64,000 nt of DNA from Zoogloea sp044344315 (GTDB lineage: Bacteria; Pseudomonadota; Gammaproteobacteria; Burkholderiales; Rhodocyclaceae), in NCBI RefSeq assembly GCF_044344315.1, contig NZ_JBIJDC010000008.1, positions 1 through 64,000 of the forward strand, given 5' to 3'. The position numbers and the translations under genes are program-made. The notes under the pieces are model-generated. The model did no database searches and was not told the origin of the DNA. It worked only from the letters and a program-made list of their open reading frames with translations. Shown piece after piece: positions 43,623-52,938 of the stretch. Positions within the stretch are counted from its first letter, which is position 1. Every line of letters begins with the position of its first letter.

Positions 43623-43961
43623 TCAGGACAACATCAGCACCACGGCGCCCGTCAGACTGAACAGGGCCAGCCGGGCCTGGGCGCGGGGCGCATAGGGCAG
43701 CGAGAACACCAGGATCAGCGCCGCCACGGAAAGCAGCCCGAACCAGGCCACCGGCCCGATGGCCCAGCCCCAGCTGCGCCCGCAGTACCACAGGGCCAGA
43801 CCGAGCAGCCCCCAGCCGGCAGCACGCAGCGTGCCGGATAGCGGGGCTCCAGGCCTGCGGCCGAGAGCCTGGGCGTGATGCCGATCCATGGCCAGGCACA
43901 GCCCGGTCAGGGCGGCATGACACAGCAACAGGCTCGTCACGATGGAAACACCGCTCACCAT
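43623..43961 (-). CDS. DUF3325 membrane protein
   Basis: 112 residues from the ATG at 43961, one base after the PepSY stop (TGACATG). Three hydrophobic segments; the loop LAMDRHHAQALGRRPG and GWAIGPVAWFGLL are the DUF3325 signature. Small inner-membrane proteins of this kind accompany PepSY siderophore reductases; P. aeruginosa fpvG-fpvK is a comparable set. Confidence 0.82.
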   Translation of the reverse strand: MVSGVSIVTSLLLCHAALTGLCLAMDRHHAQALGRRPGAPLSGTLRAAGWGLLGLALWYCGRSWGWAIGPVAWFGLLSVAALILVFSLPYAPRAQARLALFSLTGAVVLMLS

Positions 43962-43962
43962 G

Positions 43963-45579
43963 TCAGAGCCCCTCCACCGCGTGACCGGGGGCCTGCCGGC
44001 CAGCGGCACCGGCGTTGGTACGCAGCCTTGCGCCGAGACGCATCCACGCCAGGGCAAACATGGCGCCGAAGGCGAGGCTCGTCAGCTCGACGCCGGCACT
44101 CTCCCCATCGCCCCGCAACAGGGCCGCAAGCAGGTGGTCTCCCGTACTCAGGGCGTTCACCAGGGGCAGCCCGAGGCAGAGCACTGCGGCGGCTGCCAGT
44201 TGCTCGCGCCAGGCCCGCATCGGTGGGCGCAGGCTGGCATGGACCAGGGTGAGGAGCCACACGGCGAAGAACAGGCGGATCTCCCAGGCGGCCCGCGCCT
44301 CGATCCCGAGGGGCAGCAGGCGGTTGATCCACAGATAGGCCACGCAGCTCAGGCCCAGGCCGACGATGCCGGCCACGTTGAGGGCCTCGATGATCTGCAG
44401 GACCCGCGGCGTGGCGGTGCCGAACGCGTCGCCACTGTGGCGCCGGCGCTTGACCATGAAGAGGATCGCGCCCGTGGCCAGCATTGCCGAGCCGGCCATG
44501 CCGCTGATGAAATACAGCCACTTCATCGGGTCGCCGCCGAAGCGCACGAAGTGCAGGGCGTTCATGGTGCGCTGAACCGCCAGCACCTGACCGCCCCGGG
44601 TGGTGTTGGGACGCTGCACGTCCAGCACCTCGCCGGTGACGGCATCAAACTGCACCCGGCCACTGCTGCGGCCCACCAGGCGATCAGTGTCGGCATCAGG
44701 ATCAAAACGCCCGAACACCCGCACGGCCGCGCTGCGATCGCCAGGGTGACTGACAGTGACGAAAGCCGCTTCCCGGGCCAGGGCCTGCTCGGCCTTGGCG
44801 AGCAAGGGCGCCATGGGGGCCACATCAGCGGCCACATGCAGTTCGGGGCGCGGCGCCGGCCCTTCGGTGAGGGCGCTGAAGAAGGCTTCCTGGTCGCCGT
44901 CATAGCGGGCCAGGATGCCGGCCGGCATGTAGGTTGCCCAGAAGATGGTCAGGCCGGTGTAGGTGATCATGAACAGGAATGGCAAGGTCAGCACCCCCAG
45001 GGCGTTGTGCCCATCCAGCCAGGAGCGCTGGCCCTTGCCGGGCCGGAAGGTGAAGAAGTCGGTGAAGATCTTCTTGTGCACGACGATGCCCGAAACCAGG
45101 GCCACCAGCATGGCCAGGGTGGCGATGCCGACCACCCAGATGCCCGCCGTCCCCGCATGAAACTCGAAGTGCATGTGCACGAAGTGATGCCCGCCCTCCG
45201 TCTCGCGCACCTGGGATGCCGGCATCAGCTCGCCGCTGGCCGGGTCAAGGCGATGACGCTGCACCGGCCCGTCGTCATGCTCACGCCAGGACACGCGCAG
45301 CGCCGGGTCATCTTCGGCGGGCAGGCCGATGCTCCAGAAGTCGGCTCGGGGCGCCTTGCCGGCCAGGAAGGCCTGGGCGGTGCGCACGGCCTGTGCACGC
45401 GCCTCGGCACTGAGTGGCGCCACGGCCTCGGCCCGCCCCTTGTCACGCATCCAGTGGGAGATGGCGTCGTCGAACACGCCCAGGGTACCGGTCAGGAAAA
45501 TGGCGAACAGGATCCAGGTGAACCACAGGCCTCCCCAGGTGTGCAGCCAGGCCATGGACTGGCGGAAACCGGCCTTCAT
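43963..45579 (-). CDS. PepSY-associated TM protein, ferrisiderophore-reductase type
   Basis: 538 residues with about four to five membrane segments, starting with MAWLHTWGGLWFTWILFAIFLTG. PepSY-like periplasmic part between TM1 and TM2 (FVHMHFEFHAG), conserved DGHNALGVLTLPFLFMITYTG. Membrane His residues (HTWGG, HMHF, GHNALG) could bind haem for electron transfer. FpvG, a relative, reduces ferric pyoverdine in the periplasm. The gene overlaps DUF3649 by 4 bp. Confidence 0.88.
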   Translation of the reverse strand: MKAGFRQSMAWLHTWGGLWFTWILFAIFLTGTLGVFDDAISHWMRDKGRAEAVAPLSAEARAQAVRTAQAFLAGKAPRADFWSIGLPAEDDPALRVSWREHDDGPVQRHRLDPASGELMPASQVRETEGGHHFVHMHFEFHAGTAGIWVVGIATLAMLVALVSGIVVHKKIFTDFFTFRPGKGQRSWLDGHNALGVLTLPFLFMITYTGLTIFWATYMPAGILARYDGDQEAFFSALTEGPAPRPELHVAADVAPMAPLLAKAEQALAREAAFVTVSHPGDRSAAVRVFGRFDPDADTDRLVGRSSGRVQFDAVTGEVLDVQRPNTTRGGQVLAVQRTMNALHFVRFGGDPMKWLYFISGMAGSAMLATGAILFMVKRRRHSGDAFGTATPRVLQIIEALNVAGIVGLGLSCVAYLWINRLLPLGIEARAAWEIRLFFAVWLLTLVHASLRPPMRAWREQLAAAAVLCLGLPLVNALSTGDHLLAALLRGDGESAGVELTSLAFGAMFALAWMRLGARLRTNAGAAGRQAPGHAVEGL

Positions 45580-45878
45580 GGCTGCGCTCCCAGCAGTTCG
45601 AAAAGCCCCGCCAGCGCGCCCATCAAGGCACTCGAACCCAGCAGGAGGGCCCAGGCCCGCCGGGCGCTGGCGGCGGCAAATACGCCGATCACGGCGGCCA
45701 CATGGAAGGCGAAGCCGAACAGGGTCGCCCCGAGCACCGCCTCCGGCACCGATGAAGGCAGCAGGTGGCTGAGCAGGACGACCGCCGTGGAGGCCATCAG
45801 ATAGCCTCCGAAGATCGCCGCCAAGACCCGCGACAGCACGGCCGGCTCGGCCCGGGGGGCAGGAGAAGAGGAATTCAT
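45576..45878 (-). CDS. DUF3649 membrane protein
   Basis: 100 residues from the ATG at 45878 (GGGAG upstream). Three membrane segments with AAIFGGYLMASTAVVLLSHLLP and the LFGFAFHVAAVIGVFAA pattern of DUF3649. Always seen beside PepSY siderophore genes as far as I know. Function unknown; it may scaffold the reductase. Confidence 0.82.
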   Translation of the reverse strand: MNSSSPAPRAEPAVLSRVLAAIFGGYLMASTAVVLLSHLLPSSVPEAVLGATLFGFAFHVAAVIGVFAAASARRAWALLLGSSALMGALAGLFELLGAQP

Positions 45879-45891
45879 GGGCACTCCCGGG

Positions 45892-48384
45892 TCAGAACAG
45901 GTAGGTCAGGCCGACCCGCAGGCTGCGCGGTTCACCGTAGTAGGACGACGAGGACGTGGTCTGGTAGGTCTTGTCGAACAGGTTGTAGAGATTGATCGAC
46001 GCAGTGAGCTGTTTCGCGATGGTGTAGTGGGCCGTCAGGTCCACCAGCGCGTAGCTGCCCTGGATCACCCGGGGCGAACCCGGCACCCAGCTGAAGTCGG
46101 ACCAGGTCCGGTTCTGCCAGCGCACCCCGCCGCCGACACGCAGGCCGTTGCCGACGCTGGGCATGCGGTAGGTGGTGAACAGTTTCAGGGTGTTCTGGGG
46201 CACGTTGGTGTTGAGCAGGGCGCCATTGCGATCCTGGGTCATGTTGCGCGAGAAGCCGAAGGCGGCCTGCCAGTTACGGGCAATCTGGCCGTTGGCCTCC
46301 ACCTCGAAGCCGCGCGTGCGGGTACCGGACGCCGCCCGGTAAGCCTGGGAGCCGTCCGGCGCCAGCACACCGGGCAGTGCCACGGCAAAATTGTCCTGCT
46401 GGATCTTGTACACCGCAGCGGCCACATTGAGCCGGCCACCCTGGAGCTCCCCCTTCATCCCCAGTTCGTAGGCATCGCCCAGCAGCGGATCCAGGGACGC
46501 ACCGGTGACGGTCTTGTTGCTCTGGGGCTTGAAGATGTTGGTGAAGCTGCCATAGACCGACCATTGGCGGTCAATCTCATGGACCAGTGCCGCGTAGGGT
46601 GTAAAGCGGTCACCCCATTCGCGCCGCTCGGTGGAACTCACCCCCGTGGCGTAGTTGCTGTTGAACTTCTTGTCGCCCCAGCTGGTGGTGCGCCCGCCGA
46701 TGATCAGGGACAGGGGGTCGGTGATGCGCAGGCGCGCAGTGGCATAGGCGCTGCGGGTGTATTCGCTGTAGTTGAAATCGCCCTTGACGGAGTTGTCGGG
46801 CCGGCCCGGGGTACTGCCATTCCAGCGGCGGATGTCTCCAATCGGCAGGATGTACCACAGGTGATAGGACTCGGAATCCTGCAGGGTGTGGGACACGGTG
46901 GCCCCCAGTGCCACGTCGTGCTTGCGCCCGAACGCAGTGAAGGGGCCACGGGCACTCAGATCGAGGCTGTTCTGGTTGGGCTGACCAGCCCAGCGCCCGC
47001 CATAGAGGTTGATGCCCACTCCGGTGATCTTGTCGGGGGAGCCGCCAGCCGCATAGCCGAGCTGCTCATCGAAGCGGGTGCGGTCGTGGGAGTAGACACC
47101 CTTGAGCACCCACTCGTTATCGAGACGATGCTCCAGGGAGGCGAACAGGGCCACGCTCTCGCGGCTGGAATAGGCCCAGTCGGCGGCGGCCGAATCGGAG
47201 CGTTTCCAGCGGGTCCGCGTACCGTCGGAGTAAAACAGTGGCAGCCCGCCCCGGGTGTGGCCGGTGGCCTCGTGCTCCTGGTAGGTCAGCCCGAAGGCCG
47301 CCAGCGTGGTGGGCGTCAGATCCGCCTCGAAGACGCCATACAGGATCTTCTTTCGCTCCTGCAGCCGATCGATGTGGGAGCCGTTTTCCTGCATCGCGGC
47401 GACAAAGCGGCTGCGCAGGCGCCCACCCTCTTCGATGGGCAGCGAAACGTCCGCCTCGGCGCGGCGATGCTCCCACGAACCGGCCTCGACCCGCACGCTG
47501 CCCTGCATCTCCCGGGTGGGACGCTTGCGGATCAGGTTGATGGTGGCACTGGGCAGGCCGATACCGTTCATCAGCCCGGTGGCCCCGCGTACCACTTCAA
47601 CCCGGTCGTACAGCACCATGTCATTGCTCTGGTAGATGCTGCTGTAGTTGCTGTTCAGGTGGCCGATGCCATCCACCAGGTAGTTCTCCACCTCGAAGCC
47701 ACGGGAGTAGATGGGGCTGGAGTCGGAGCCCAGGTTGCCGGCCTGGCTGAGGGTCAGGCCCGCCGTCTGGCGCACCACGTCGGCGAGCTGGATCAGCCCC
47801 TGGTCGTCCATCTGCTGGCGGGTGATCACCGACACCGACTGGGGCGTTTCGCGGATCGACAGGGGGAGCCGGGTGGCCGTCTGCATCGGACCGCTGCTGG
47901 TGTAGGAGCCGCTGCCCTCGGTCACCGCATCGGCCAGCGCATTTGCCCGCACGGTGACAGGCTGGAGGGTGGTGCCGTCGGTGACTGGCCTGGGCAGCGC
48001 TTCAAGCCGGTAGTCGCCACTCCCTTGGCTGACAGCATGCAGGCCGGACTCGGCAAGCAGCTTGTCGAAGCCTTGCTGGACGGTATGGCGCCCCTTGAGC
48101 CCGGGGGATTGACGTTGGCGCAGACCGGCGGCATCGAAGGACAGGGCGACACCCGCGTCGGCGGCGAAGCGCGCCAGCACGGCGCTCAGGGAGCCTGCAG
48201 GAATGTCGAACTCCCGGGGCTGCCCTTTGACCACCGGCACCTGGCCCTCTGCTGCAAAGGCCTGGGGAGCAGGAACGAATCCGATGGCCATCAGGCCAAG
48301 TACGGTGCCACGCAGTACCCTGGCGGGGACACGGCGGGAGGCGCGGGACGCCGCGCGGGGTTGGGCTTGAAGGCGATTCGGCAT
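45892..48384 (-). CDS. TonB-dependent ferrisiderophore receptor with STN domain
   Basis: 830 residues from the ATG at 48384. Long signal region, then the STN/secretin signalling domain (about 55-130: REFDIPAGSLSAVLARFAAD, LKGRHTVQQGFDKLLAESGL), TonB box region TTLQPVTVRANA, plug (IRETPQSVSVITRQQMDDQG, VEVVRGATGLMNGIGLPSATIN), and barrel ending SLRVGLTYLF with terminal Phe. It is the FpvA/FecA type that signals through FecR to an ECF sigma factor, both encoded upstream. No siderophore synthesis gene is in the window, so the ligand may be a foreign siderophore. Confidence 0.94.
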   Translation of the reverse strand: MPNRLQAQPRAASRASRRVPARVLRGTVLGLMAIGFVPAPQAFAAEGQVPVVKGQPREFDIPAGSLSAVLARFAADAGVALSFDAAGLRQRQSPGLKGRHTVQQGFDKLLAESGLHAVSQGSGDYRLEALPRPVTDGTTLQPVTVRANALADAVTEGSGSYTSSGPMQTATRLPLSIRETPQSVSVITRQQMDDQGLIQLADVVRQTAGLTLSQAGNLGSDSSPIYSRGFEVENYLVDGIGHLNSNYSSIYQSNDMVLYDRVEVVRGATGLMNGIGLPSATINLIRKRPTREMQGSVRVEAGSWEHRRAEADVSLPIEEGGRLRSRFVAAMQENGSHIDRLQERKKILYGVFEADLTPTTLAAFGLTYQEHEATGHTRGGLPLFYSDGTRTRWKRSDSAAADWAYSSRESVALFASLEHRLDNEWVLKGVYSHDRTRFDEQLGYAAGGSPDKITGVGINLYGGRWAGQPNQNSLDLSARGPFTAFGRKHDVALGATVSHTLQDSESYHLWYILPIGDIRRWNGSTPGRPDNSVKGDFNYSEYTRSAYATARLRITDPLSLIIGGRTTSWGDKKFNSNYATGVSSTERREWGDRFTPYAALVHEIDRQWSVYGSFTNIFKPQSNKTVTGASLDPLLGDAYELGMKGELQGGRLNVAAAVYKIQQDNFAVALPGVLAPDGSQAYRAASGTRTRGFEVEANGQIARNWQAAFGFSRNMTQDRNGALLNTNVPQNTLKLFTTYRMPSVGNGLRVGGGVRWQNRTWSDFSWVPGSPRVIQGSYALVDLTAHYTIAKQLTASINLYNLFDKTYQTTSSSSYYGEPRSLRVGLTYLF

Positions 48385-48465
48385 GGGTTTCACTTGAGTA
48401 GATTGGGTGGTTCTACCCGGGGGCCGAAACAGACCCCGCAACAGTGCACCTGCCGGTGAAAAAAA

Positions 48466-49455
48466 TCAGGCGGCTTCGACAGACACCCAGTAGCGGGTGC
48501 GCCAGACGTGGCGGACGGGAAAGGTGTCCGCCAGCAGTTGCAGCGCACGATCCGTATCGTCGAGGGGGAACGCGCCCGAGACCCGCAACCCGGCAACCGC
48601 CGGATCGCAGCGCAGGACACCTCTGCGGTAGCGCCCGAGTTCGGCAACCCACTCACCGAGGGGCATGTCGACGGCAACCAGGCTGCCCGTCACCCACGCG
48701 GCCGTGGCCGGCCCCGAGGGCTCAGGGCCGGCGCCGGCGCCGGCGGGCAATCCGAAATCCAGCCGCTGCCCGGCGCCAACGAGGGTTCCGTCACCCGCCG
48801 TCCCGTTCTGCATGACCCGCACCCTGTCCTCGATCACAGCCACCTGACTCAGATCGGCATGGGTACGCACCGTGAAGCGGGTGCCCAGGGCCTCCACCAG
48901 CCCATGCCCGGTACGGACCCGGAATGGACGCCCCACCCCACCTGCCGCCGCACCGGCATCCCGGGCGGTGGCAATCAGGACACGCCCCCGATGGAGATGG
49001 ATCAGGCGCTGACGGGCATCGAAGACGACGTCGAGGGCACTGTCGGTATCCATCACCAGCAGGCTGCCGTCATCCAGGGTAAAGGGACGGCGCTCGCCGA
49101 CCCGGGTCTGGCGGGAGGCCTGCCAGGCCCGCCATGGTGTACTGTGCCCCAGCTGCCAGGCCAGGGGCATCGCGGCCCCGGCAAGGAGCAGACTGCACAG
49201 CACAGCCCGTCGATGACTTCCACCACCACGCAGGGCGTGCCCGGCAAGGGGGCCGGGAACACGGCTGAACTGCCCACAGACATGCTCCACCTGCATCCAG
49301 GCCCGCCGATGCAGCTCTGACGCGGCCAGCCAGCCTTGCCAGGCCTCGTTCACGCCATCCCCGGCGGCACCGGAGCCCAGGCGCGCATACCATTCGGCTG
49401 CGGCGCGGATGGCCTCCCTGTCGTCGCGGGCCAGGGTCGGGGCCTGCGGCGTCAT
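48466..49455 (-). CDS. fecR: FecR-type anti-sigma/sigma-regulator
   Basis: 329 residues from the ATG at 49455. N-terminal DUF4880 segment (EAIRAAAEWYARLGSG, LHRRAWMQVEHV) binds the sigma factor; one membrane helix near 105-120; periplasmic FecR domain (GERRPFTLDDGSLLVMDTDS; VEALGTRFTVR); C-terminal STN-contacting part (VSGAFPLDDTDRALQLLAD). Senses the loaded receptor. Overlaps fecI by 4 bp. Confidence 0.93.
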   Translation of the reverse strand: MTPQAPTLARDDREAIRAAAEWYARLGSGAAGDGVNEAWQGWLAASELHRRAWMQVEHVCGQFSRVPGPLAGHALRGGGSHRRAVLCSLLLAGAAMPLAWQLGHSTPWRAWQASRQTRVGERRPFTLDDGSLLVMDTDSALDVVFDARQRLIHLHRGRVLIATARDAGAAAGGVGRPFRVRTGHGLVEALGTRFTVRTHADLSQVAVIEDRVRVMQNGTAGDGTLVGAGQRLDFGLPAGAGAGPEPSGPATAAWVTGSLVAVDMPLGEWVAELGRYRRGVLRCDPAVAGLRVSGAFPLDDTDRALQLLADTFPVRHVWRTRYWVSVEAA

Positions 49456-49967
49456 TCGCGCACCTGCTGCAGCTGGTAGAGGCAACAATGCTCCATGGCA
49501 CGGGCCATGTAGTTGTTCACCGTACGCAGGGAGATCTCAAGCCGGGCGGCGATCTCCGGGTAGGTCAAGCCATCGCACTGGGCCAGCAGAAAGGCTTGCT
49601 TCACCCGGGGGCCGAGCCCGTCGAGCATCCGGTCGATGTCCATCAAGGCCTCGATCACCAGCGCACGCGTCTCGGGAGAGGGCCATTCCTGCTCCGGCTG
49701 CTGCGCCAGCAGCTCAAGATACTGGCTCTCCAGGCTGCGCCGCCGGAACAGATCGACGACCAGCCCCTTGGCAATGGTGACCAGGTAATGACGCGGCTCG
49801 GCGATCAGATCGGCGTTACGCGCACGAATCACCCGCACAAAGGCGTCCTGGGCCAGATCGGCCGCATCACTGGCGTTGCCCAGCTTGCGTCGCAGCCAGC
49901 CATTCAGCCAGCCATGGTGCACACGGTAAAGCTCGGTGACAGCTTCGGTTTGTGTAACGGTACTCAC
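49452..49967 (-). CDS. fecI: FecI-type ECF sigma factor
   Basis: 171 residues from GTG at 49967 with GGAGG 5 nt upstream. Region 2: DAADLAQDAFVRVIRARN; region 4: LDGLGPRVKQAFLLAQCDGLTYPEIAARLEISLRTVNNYM. Directs transcription of the receptor and probably the downstream run when the siderophore is bound. Own promoter holds a Fur box at 50029-50047. Confidence 0.93.
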   Translation of the reverse strand: MSTVTQTEAVTELYRVHHGWLNGWLRRKLGNASDAADLAQDAFVRVIRARNADLIAEPRHYLVTIAKGLVVDLFRRRSLESQYLELLAQQPEQEWPSPETRALVIEALMDIDRMLDGLGPRVKQAFLLAQCDGLTYPEIAARLEISLRTVNNYMARAMEHCCLYQLQQVRE

Positions 49968-50028
49968 GGGAGCCTCCAGGCAACGGGCTCGCTGGCTAGC
50001 CGCAGACGGGCATGGCTGGCTAATTTTT

Positions 50029-50047
50029 GATAATGGTTCTCATTATC
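50029..50047. promoter_or_regulatory. Fur box before fecI
   Basis: GATAATGGTTCTCATTATC has perfect 7-bp inverted arms and differs from the classic 19-mer only in the centre. It lies 62 bp upstream of fecI. Confidence 0.85.
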
Positions 50048-50124
50048 TTTAATTCCATGATGAGCGTCAAACCTACGCCCTGCAGCAGGGCCATGCTGTC
50101 CACTGTTTGCTATTACGCAATAAC

Positions 50125-50143
50125 GCGAATGATTTTCGTTTGC
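50125..50143. promoter_or_regulatory. Weaker Fur-box match before feoB
   Basis: GCGAATGATTTTCGTTTGC keeps 12 of 19 consensus positions, including the central ATGAT. It lies 57 bp upstream of feoB, in an AT-rich stretch that also holds a plausible promoter (TATGATCG at 50153). Confidence 0.5.
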
Positions 50144-50199
50144 AAATTGAGGTATGATCGTGCCTCCCGAGCCACGATTTCACCCCTTCCCTGCAGAGC

Positions 50200-52146
50200 A
50201 TGAGCGGAACCCTCAGCATTCCCGGCACCTTCCTGCTGGTCGGCCACCCCAACGTGGGCAAGTCGGTCCTGTTCCATCGCCTGACCGGCGCCTACGTCAA
50301 TGTGTCGAATTACCCGGGCACCACCGTCGAAGTCACCCGGGCCAGCGCCCGCTTCGACCGGGACGCGGCCCTCCTGGACACGCCGGGCGTGCTGTCCCTG
50401 CCTTCCCGCAGTGACGATGAACGCACCACCGTAAGGGCCCTGCTCAACGAACCGACCCGGGCCCTGCTGCAGGTGGGCGACGCCAAGAACCTGCGTCGCA
50501 CCCTCACCCTGACAGCCTTGCTGGCCGAGCTGAATGTGCCCCTGGTGCTGGCCCTCAACATGCACGACGAGGCCGCCGCCCGGGGCGTGACCATCGACAT
50601 GGAGGCGCTGGCCAAAGCGCTCGGCGTACCCGTCGAGGCCACCGTGGCCACCGACGGCAAAGGCATCGGCGCCCTCACCCGGCACCTGGCCGACGCCCGG
50701 CCGCCGCGGTGCATCCTGCACTACGACAAGGCCATCGACGCGGACATCGAACGGGTCGCCGCCGCCATCACCCAGCACTGCCCCCACCCCGTGCTGGCCG
50801 CCCGCGGTCTGGCCATCCTCTTTCTCGGTGGCGACGATGAGGTGGCCGCCTGGATGCGCGACAAGGCCGGTCCGAACTTCTCCCACATCCTGGCCCTGCG
50901 CCAGGAAGCCCGGGCCCGGGTGGAGGGCGACCTGCCCACCCTGCTGGCCAGGGAGCGCACCGAGGCCGCCGATGTGCTGGCCGCCAGCGTGGTCAGCCGC
51001 AGCGTGAAAAGCAGCCCGCTACTCAGCCAGCGGGTCGGCCAGGCGGTGGTGCACCCCGTGTGGGGCCTGCCCATCCTGCTGGCCGTGCTTTACCTGATCT
51101 ACGAGTTTGTTGGTGTCTTTGGTGCCACTACGCTGGTCGGCCTGCTGGAGGAAGACCTCTTTGAAGGCGTGCTCAACCCTGCGGTGACCCAGTTCATTGA
51201 GGCCGTCGCCCCGGCCAGCTGGGTGACCGAGCTGCTGGTCGGCCAGTACGGCCTATGGACCATGGGCATGACCTACGCCCTGGCCCTGATCCTGCCCATT
51301 GTCACCACCTTCTTCCTGGCCTTCGGCGTGCTTGAGGATTCGGGCTACCTGCCACGCCTGTCGGTCATCGCCAACCGCCTGTTCGCCCTCATCGGCCTCA
51401 ACGGCCGGGCGGTGCTGCCGATGGTGCTGGGCCTGGGCTGCGTCACCATGGCCACCCTCACCACGCGCATCCTGCACAGCCCGCGGGAGCGCCTGATCAC
51501 CACCTTCCTGCTGGCTCTGGCCATCCCCTGCTCGGCGCAGCTGGGCGTGGTGCTGGGCATGCTCGGCAGCCTGTCCTTCAAGGCCGTGCTGGTGTGGGCC
51601 CTGGCCATGGTCGGCATCCTGATGCTCACCGGCTTCCTGGCCTCGCGGCTGATCCCCGGACGGCGCATCCCGCTGGTCACCGAGCTGCCGCCCATGCGCC
51701 TGCCCATCTTCGGCAATGTGCTGAAAAAGACCGCCGGACGCCTCAAGTGGTATCTGGTGGAGGTGATCCCCCTGTTCCTGGTGGGTACCTTCCTGATGTT
51801 CAGCCTGGACAAGCTCGGCGTGCTGCCGGCCATCATCCGCGCCGGCGAACCGCTGGTGTCGGGCTGGCTGGGCCTGCCGCCGGAGGCCAGTGCAGCCTTC
51901 GTGATGGGCTTCCTGCGCCGCGACTTCGGCGCCACCGGCCTGTTCGCCATGGCTGACAGCCTCAGTCCGATACAAGCGGTGGTGGGAATGATCACCATCA
52001 CCCTGTTCATTCCCTGCTTCGCCAGCCTGATGATGATGGTCAAGGAACAGGGCCTAAAGACGGCCGCCACGATGGTGGCGCTGATCGTGCCTTTCGCCTT
52101 CCTGGTGGGCGGGCTGTTCAATATCGCCCTGCGCGCCCTCTGGTGA
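50200..52146 (+). CDS. feoB: Ferrous iron transporter FeoB
   Basis: 648 residues. G domain: G1 GHPNVGKS, G2 NYPGTTVE, G3 DTPGVLS, G4 NMHD. Membrane part from about 285 with the two Gate motifs and a long helical spacer between G domain and TM1. Shorter than E. coli FeoB (773) mostly by loss of C-terminal and loop residues. The Gate motif VLPMVLGLGCVTMATLTTR and its copy FVMGFLRRDFGATGLFAM show the internal symmetry of the channel. Transports Fe(II) inward. Placed before feoA rather than after it. Confidence 0.93.
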   Translation: MSGTLSIPGTFLLVGHPNVGKSVLFHRLTGAYVNVSNYPGTTVEVTRASARFDRDAALLDTPGVLSLPSRSDDERTTVRALLNEPTRALLQVGDAKNLRRTLTLTALLAELNVPLVLALNMHDEAAARGVTIDMEALAKALGVPVEATVATDGKGIGALTRHLADARPPRCILHYDKAIDADIERVAAAITQHCPHPVLAARGLAILFLGGDDEVAAWMRDKAGPNFSHILALRQEARARVEGDLPTLLARERTEAADVLAASVVSRSVKSSPLLSQRVGQAVVHPVWGLPILLAVLYLIYEFVGVFGATTLVGLLEEDLFEGVLNPAVTQFIEAVAPASWVTELLVGQYGLWTMGMTYALALILPIVTTFFLAFGVLEDSGYLPRLSVIANRLFALIGLNGRAVLPMVLGLGCVTMATLTTRILHSPRERLITTFLLALAIPCSAQLGVVLGMLGSLSFKAVLVWALAMVGILMLTGFLASRLIPGRRIPLVTELPPMRLPIFGNVLKKTAGRLKWYLVEVIPLFLVGTFLMFSLDKLGVLPAIIRAGEPLVSGWLGLPPEASAAFVMGFLRRDFGATGLFAMADSLSPIQAVVGMITITLFIPCFASLMMMVKEQGLKTAATMVALIVPFAFLVGGLFNIALRALW

Positions 52147-52150
52147 GAGC

Positions 52151-52426
52151 ATGAGCCACACATCCGCCCCGCCCGCCCCGTTGCCTGCCCACCTGGCCCT
52201 CGTACCGCTGGCCTTCATTGCCCCGGGCACCGAGGTACGCCTGGCCGCCCTGGGCGAAGGGATTGCCCCTCACCAGCGGGAGCAGCTCACCGCCTACGGC
52301 CTGGCCGAGAACCGACCGATCCGGGTCCTGCAGCAGCGCCCGATGACCGTGATCCTCGCTGATGAAGTGGAGCTGGCCCTGGAGCACAGTGTGGCGCGCC
52401 ACATCTGGGTCAGCCGGCCGGACTGA
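52151..52426 (+). CDS. feoA: FeoA-domain protein
   Basis: 91 residues, 4 bp after feoB. FeoA SH3-like domain: EQLTAYGLAENRPIRVLQQR, MTVILADEVELALEHSVARHIWV. A 20-residue Pro/Ala-rich N-terminal extension precedes it. The usual order feoA-feoB is reversed and no feoC is found. Confidence 0.88.
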   Translation: MSHTSAPPAPLPAHLALVPLAFIAPGTEVRLAALGEGIAPHQREQLTAYGLAENRPIRVLQQRPMTVILADEVELALEHSVARHIWVSRPD

Positions 52427-52450
52427 AACCGGCCTGCCTGCTCCGCGGGC

Positions 52451-52924
52451 TCAGTCGTCGATCTGCGACTGCAGATAGTTGGGCAGCGTCACCACGTCGA
52501 TCAGCGAGCGCTGCGTTTCCAGCCAGTCGATGGCTTCTTCGCAAGCCTCCAGCAATTCCTGGAGCAGGTCGCGGCTGACAAAATCGGACTCGCTTTCCGC
52601 CAGGGCCACCGCCTCGACCAACAAGGGGCGTTGCACATCCCGTTCGTACTGGAGGTCGTACTGCAGGCATTCAGCCACGTTCTCGCCGATCATCAGCTTG
52701 CCCAGGTTCTGCAGGTTGGGCAGGCCCTCCAGGAACAGCACCCGCTCGATGATCTCGTCCGCTTCCTTCATGACGCGGATGGACTGCTTGTAGTTGTAGT
52801 CGTTGAGCCGCTCGAAACCCCAGTTGCGGAACATCCTGGCATGCAGGAAATACTGGTTGATCGAAGTCAGCTCGTTGAACAGCACCTTGTTGAGGATGCC
52901 GATGACCTTCTTGTCGCCCTTCAT
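52451..52924 (-). CDS. bfrA: Bacterioferritin subunit, haem-binding type
   Basis: 157 residues, GGGAG upstream. Met52 (RVMKEAD), the haem ligand in bacterioferritins, is present, with Glu18 and Glu94. Position 51 is Val and position 54 is Glu instead of the ferroxidase Glu51 and His54, and no His is at the 130 position. It should therefore not oxidise iron itself. Second gene of the pair; 14 bp after bfrB. feoA ends 24 bp away on the other strand. Confidence 0.92.
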   Translation of the reverse strand: MKGDKKVIGILNKVLFNELTSINQYFLHARMFRNWGFERLNDYNYKQSIRVMKEADEIIERVLFLEGLPNLQNLGKLMIGENVAECLQYDLQYERDVQRPLLVEAVALAESESDFVSRDLLQELLEACEEAIDWLETQRSLIDVVTLPNYLQSQIDD

Positions 52925-52938
52925 GGTCTATCTCCCTC

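Noticed and set aside
45969..48459. Large plus-strand frame opposite the siderophore receptor
   Set aside because: The STN, plug and barrel signatures on the minus strand leave no doubt about the coding strand.
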